From contig JAUIIF010000107.1 of assembly GCA_030431945.1 (NCBI GenBank), forward strand, positions 1-10,206: a stretch of 10,206 bases of DNA, in the 5' to 3' direction. The stretch is from Bacteroidia bacterium. GTDB lineage: Bacteria; Bacteroidota; Bacteroidia; Chitinophagales; Saprospiraceae. Positions 7,253-10,206 of this stretch are shown here, one piece after another; the first letter of the stretch is position 1; every line of letters begins with the position of its first letter. Position numbers and translations under genes: made by a program. The notes beneath the pieces were generated by a model. It was not told where the DNA came from, ran no database searches, and worked only from the letters and a program-made list of their open reading frames with translations.

Positions 7253-7753
7253 CTATTCCCTGTTGCCCTTGATGTTCCTGATGATTCCCATAATTGAGGG
7301 CGTCATCTCCTTCGGCATTTCAAAGGTATCCCGGCGATACTTCGCCCAGCTTTCCTCTTCCGCCAGGCGGTGTTCCACTTCCCGGCGTACGGCCTGGCAG
7401 AGGGTCCGCAGGTGGCGGTATTTCTTTTCAATCTCTTCGAGGATGCGCTGGCACTCCTCCATGCTATTGCTGGGGAAGATGTCTACCTGCAGCGCGATCT
7501 CTATCCGGCGGGGCTGCTTGCCGTAAAACCATTCCTGAATCAGTTCCAGGTCAATACCTCCACGATTCTCCGCACTCCAGCACAATACGTTGTAGAGCTC
7601 CGCTACCTTGATGGCGGGAATCCCGTCAGAAAGGCGGTAAATCAATTCCGTTATGCCCTGCACCGGCACCATGGCCAGGAAGGTCAGTAGGGCCTCAAAC
7701 GTGTTTTCGCTAAAGGCTACCTGTTGGTAGCCCGGCCGCCCCTCAATGGTCAT
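7253..7753 (-). CDS. Unrecognised soluble helical protein downstream of batA
   Basis: I do not recognise this 166-residue protein. It is soluble, with no signal peptide or membrane helix. The first part (11-60) is largely helical and hydrophobic (NTFEALLTFLAMVPVQGITELIYR). The middle contains GGIDLELIQEWFYGKQPRRIEI. Residues 97-142 form a charged helix or coiled coil (MEECQRILEEIEKKYRHLRT), and the end is basic. The start is uncertain: upstream of ATG at 7753 the frame stays open for 33 more codons to TGA at 7853-7855, and reads protein-like text such as ITPDKFVTINPQAAREQLHAVYDLM, but contains no ATG, GTG or TTG. It follows batA on the same strand after 130 bases and may share its transcript. 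Its position next to a Bat gene does not by itself show a function. Confidence 0.7.
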   Translation of the reverse strand: MTIEGRPGYQQVAFSENTFEALLTFLAMVPVQGITELIYRLSDGIPAIKVAELYNVLCWSAENRGGIDLELIQEWFYGKQPRRIEIALQVDIFPSNSMEECQRILEEIEKKYRHLRTLCQAVRREVEHRLAEEESWAKYRRDTFEMPKEMTPSIMGIIRNIKGNRE

Positions 7754-7883
7754 GAGGTCGTAAACAGCATGAAGTTGCTCGCGGGCTGCTTGTGGATTGA
7801 TAGTTACGAATTTATCGGGGGTGATGAAGGAGAACGCACAGCCAATAACAGATCAGGCAGGAAATTGATCAACCTCGTCTTCC

Positions 7884-8891
7884 CTAAGGGATGGTTTTCA
7901 GGACCGTGTACCGCAGGAAGGTTTCCAATAGTAACAGCCCCAGGCCAATCAACAAAAAGCGGCCGAACTGCTCTTCGTATCGTTTGAAAACCGTTGTTTC
8001 AATCTCCGTTTTCTCCAGCTCATCGATGTAATCGTAAATGGACTCCAGCTCTTCGGTGTCCCGGGCCCGGAAGTAACGACCGTTGGTCGTTTCGGCGATG
8101 TAGGCCAGGAGTTTGTCGTCTACCGTACCCCGGGTGGGCTTGAACGTATAGCGGCCACCCCCCAGCGGGCTGCTGGGCATCAGGGTTTCCTGGCCGCTGC
8201 CCACCCCGATGGTGTATACCCGAATGCCAAATTCCTTAGCCAGTTCTGCGGCCAGCTCCGGACTGTGATAACCGGCGTTGTTTTCCCCATCAGTAAGCAG
8301 GATGATGATCTTGCTGGCCGTTTCGCTGTCTTTAAGGCGGTTGACGGCGGTAGCCAGCCCGGTGCCGATCGCCGTGCCGTCGGTAATTTCCCCCATCTGT
8401 AGCTCGGCGATGAAGCGGTCGATAATTTCCTTATCGACCGTCAGCGGAGACTTGGTGTACGCTTCGCCGGCGTAAACGACCAATCCGATGCGGTCAAATT
8501 CCCGCTGGCTGACGAAGTTACGGGCAACTTGCTTGGCCACCTCCAGGCGGTTGGGGGCAAAATCCGTAGCCCCCATACTGGTGGAGAGGTCCATCGTCAG
8601 CACAATGTCGATGCCTTCGGCGGTAACGGACTCTTCGCTCAGGTCGAGCCGCGGACGGGCCAGGGCGACGATCAGCGCGGAGAGGGCGGCTACGCGCAAC
8701 AGGGGCAGAAATGGCCGGACCGTACTGCGCCAGCTCGATAATCCGGAAATGGACCGCGTGCTGGGCAGGCGCAGGGAAACTTCCTGGTCACGCTGACGGC
8801 GAAAACGCCAAAACCAGATCAGGGGCGGCAGCACCAGCAGGGGCAGCAGCCAGGGAAAGACAAACTCGAACTGGTTCCACCAACTTATCAT
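7884..8891 (-). CDS. batA: BatA, VWA-domain aerotolerance membrane protein
   Basis: This 335-residue protein has the standard BatA layout: an N-terminal transmembrane helix (11-29), an Arg-rich turn, a second helix (60-78), a periplasmic VWA domain (about 93-290) and a C-terminal helix (309-329). The metal-ion-dependent adhesion site is complete: DLSTS (D101, S103, S105), T173 in DGTAIGTG, and D201 in LTDGENN. Thus it should bind a divalent ion and a protein partner. Bat proteins were linked to oxygen tolerance in Bacteroides and are thought to act in envelope stress or protein quality control together with a MoxR-type ATPase; the exact role is not settled. Its ATG overlaps the stop of the upstream DUF4381-like gene as ATGA (8888-8891), which points to coupled translation. 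Unusually, batB does not follow; instead the unknown gene at 7253-7753 comes next. Confidence 0.92.
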   Translation of the reverse strand: MISWWNQFEFVFPWLLPLLVLPPLIWFWRFRRQRDQEVSLRLPSTRSISGLSSWRSTVRPFLPLLRVAALSALIVALARPRLDLSEESVTAEGIDIVLTMDLSTSMGATDFAPNRLEVAKQVARNFVSQREFDRIGLVVYAGEAYTKSPLTVDKEIIDRFIAELQMGEITDGTAIGTGLATAVNRLKDSETASKIIILLTDGENNAGYHSPELAAELAKEFGIRVYTIGVGSGQETLMPSSPLGGGRYTFKPTRGTVDDKLLAYIAETTNGRYFRARDTEELESIYDYIDELEKTEIETTVFKRYEEQFGRFLLIGLGLLLLETFLRYTVLKTIP

Positions 8892-9943
8892 TCTTCTTCG
8901 GATTGCGCGTTAGCGATTGCGGGTTCGGAGGCAGCAGTGGGCGCGGACGCGGGTGCCACCACCGTTGGAGGAGCAGGCACCGCCACTGGGGCAGGCTCAG
9001 CGGCGGGGGCAGCGCGTTCCCCCGTTTCCTGCACGAATTCGCGGACGCGCCGGAGCCCTTCAGCGTGTAACTCCACGGCCGGCCGGGCCTTAGCGAATTT
9101 CACCAGATCAGAGAGTTGCAGCAGTTGGCTCAGTTCGCTGCTTTGTTCTTGCGCAAAATCCATTCTTCGCTCCAGGGCGGTCGTGATCTGGCGGGTGGTC
9201 ATTTCCATCGCCTGTACGTCAAAACGCCCCTCCAGGTATTCCCGTAAAATCCGGGTCAGTTCCGAGTAGTAATCCTTGGTGCGCTCTTGTTGCCAGAGCT
9301 CCTTTTTTTCCAGCTCGTCCAGTTCCCGGATCGCCACTACGTGGGCCGGTGGGGGTGGAGGGGGAGGTGGCGCCAGCCGCTGGCGGCGTTTCCGATTGAA
9401 CCATACGGTATAGCCAATGGCTCCCAGCGCGATGGCGAGGTATAATGGCCAGAAATCGAGCCAGTTCAACGGTTCTTCGATAATCGGTTTGATGGGCCGT
9501 AGCTCATCATCTTCCCCAACCGGAAAAGCCCGGACGTGCAGCAGGAGGTCATTCGTGAAGGCAGTATCCAGCTGACCATTTGCTGCCTGAAATACGTAAG
9601 GCAGGGGTGGAATGGCAATGTAGCCGGTGTCGAAGCTGGTGACCAAAAAGCGTTGTTGCAACAGTAGTTCCGGTGTTTTAGCAACGGTGTTCAGGTCTTT
9701 TTCCTGAAGTGCCTCCAAACCGGGTAATGTGTTGAGGTAACCGGCTGGCAAGCCGCTTACGGTAGTTCCGGGCGGAGCAGAAATGCTTACTTCCAACCAC
9801 AGCTGATCGCCGATTTCAATGCTATTCGTGGCCAGCTCTGCCCGGGCCAGTACCCGGTCGTTGGTCGCCTGCTGGGCGGGCAGTAATTGGTTGGCCAGCA
9901 GGAGTAGCAGCAGGAATAAGCGTTGGGGCACGGGTTGGGTCAA
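8888..9943 (-). CDS. DUF4381/BatD-like membrane protein of the bat operon
   Basis: The 351-residue protein has a signal peptide (RLFLLLLLLANQLLPA), a periplasmic beta-rich domain (about 27-140, RAELATNSIEIGDQLWLEVS, GYIAIPPLPYVF) like the Ig-like repeats of BatD, one transmembrane helix (about 165-181), and a cytosolic helical part. The cytosolic part contains DYYSELTRILREYLEGRFDVQAMEMTT (225-250), a hallmark of DUF4381-type proteins coded between DUF58 and batA in Bacteroidota. A run of eight prolines (192-199) follows the membrane helix, and the last 40 residues are mostly Ala, Pro and Glu. The start is TTG at 9941-9943, directly after an in-frame stop; GTG at 9929-9931 is an equally possible start with the same signal peptide. 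The stop overlaps the batA ATG. MoxR and DUF58 genes, usual neighbours upstream, are not in the window; a promoter-like box suggests that this gene is the first of its transcript. Confidence 0.8.
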   Translation of the reverse strand: MTQPVPQRLFLLLLLLANQLLPAQQATNDRVLARAELATNSIEIGDQLWLEVSISAPPGTTVSGLPAGYLNTLPGLEALQEKDLNTVAKTPELLLQQRFLVTSFDTGYIAIPPLPYVFQAANGQLDTAFTNDLLLHVRAFPVGEDDELRPIKPIIEEPLNWLDFWPLYLAIALGAIGYTVWFNRKRRQRLAPPPPPPPPAHVVAIRELDELEKKELWQQERTKDYYSELTRILREYLEGRFDVQAMEMTTRQITTALERRMDFAQEQSSELSQLLQLSDLVKFAKARPAVELHAEGLRRVREFVQETGERAAPAAEPAPVAVPAPPTVVAPASAPTAASEPAIANAQSEEE

Positions 9944-9969
9944 TTAGTCTTATGGTTTAGTTGCCGGTT

Positions 9970-9986
9970 GGGGAAGGCAAACTTAA
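9970..9986 (-). promoter_or_regulatory. Promoter-like element before the DUF4381-like/batA genes
   Basis: On the minus strand this reads TTAAGTTTGCCTTCCCC. TAAGTTTG (9978-9985) is an exact match to the Bacteroidota -7 consensus TAnnTTTG. Transcription would start near 9971, about 28 bases before the TTG start at 9943. The -33 box is not clear (a CAGTTC stands near the expected place). The element recurs almost unchanged at 299-315 before the BatB-like gene. Confidence 0.5.
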
Positions 9987-10206
9987 CGAAATTGGGCGAC
10001 ATGAACTGAATGTAGCAACCAGGGTGTAAATAACCTTCTGCCCACCTAATCAGAGGGGGGCGAGCCCTGCTCACCACGGAAGGCGAAGCTCCGGCCCTTG
10101 CGACGGGTCTGAATTTAGTACGGTCTGGACATTTCGTTACGCAATGGCTGCTATACTTTCATCCGCTCTACTTGCCTCCGGGCATCAGCACTGAAAATTT
10201 GACGCG
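9987..10206. other. Right-edge non-coding stretch with a hairpin and a possible gene end
   Basis: No convincing gene is seen here. A 7-base-pair stem with loop CCT lies at 10059-10075 (GGCGAGC and GCTCACC, one G-T pair), next to a run of six G, with no T-run to make it a clear terminator. On the minus strand the frame from the window edge to TAG at 10151-10153 reads QIFSADARRQVERMKV. This could be the C-terminus of a gene lying outside the window, but 18 codons are too few to decide. The 11-mer GGAAGGCGAAG at 10078-10088 also occurs at 301-311. Confidence 0.3.

Overview
The window looks like a contig from a free-living Bacteroidota, probably of the Saprospiria/Lewinella kind (inference). The reasons are a moderately GC-rich composition, almost no Shine-Dalgarno sequences before the genes, one exact TAnnTTTG promoter box, an outer-membrane protein that joins a carboxypeptidase-regulatory-like domain to DUF5686, and Bat (aerotolerance) genes. 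No rRNA, tRNA, CRISPR array or insertion sequence was recognised.

Layout. Bases 1 to about 140 are very GC-rich and encode a piece of a cystathionine gamma-synthase/lyase-type PLP enzyme that stops being recognisable at about 137. On the opposite strand, from 248 downward, lies the start of a BatB-like von Willebrand A protein that runs into the same point, so the left edge is probably a chimeric join. Then come a Tat-exported hydroxypyruvate-isomerase-like TIM-barrel protein (426-1292, +) and a small four-helix membrane protein (1349-1918, +). These are followed by a large DUF5686 outer-membrane protein (1925-4498, -). Divergent from it is a bifunctional class A penicillin-binding protein (4709-7213, +). 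The right part, all on the minus strand, holds a BatD/DUF4381-like membrane protein (8888-9943), BatA (7884-8891, overlapping it by ATGA) and an unrecognised 166-residue protein (7253-7753). The last 263 bases hold no convincing gene.

How the genes relate. Most of the window concerns the cell envelope: peptidoglycan polymerisation and cross-linking (PBP1A), an outer-membrane barrel of unknown role (DUF5686), and Bat proteins in the inner membrane and periplasm. In many Bacteroidota, batA is followed directly by batB. Here the BatB-like start lies about 7.6 kb beyond batA on the same strand, with four unrelated genes and one unknown gene between. Both Bat segments are preceded on the minus strand by nearly the same 17-base promoter-like element (299-315 and 9970-9986, 15 of 17 identical). 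This suggests a split Bat locus under a shared promoter type. It is the most interesting pattern seen. I found no clearly new multi-gene system.
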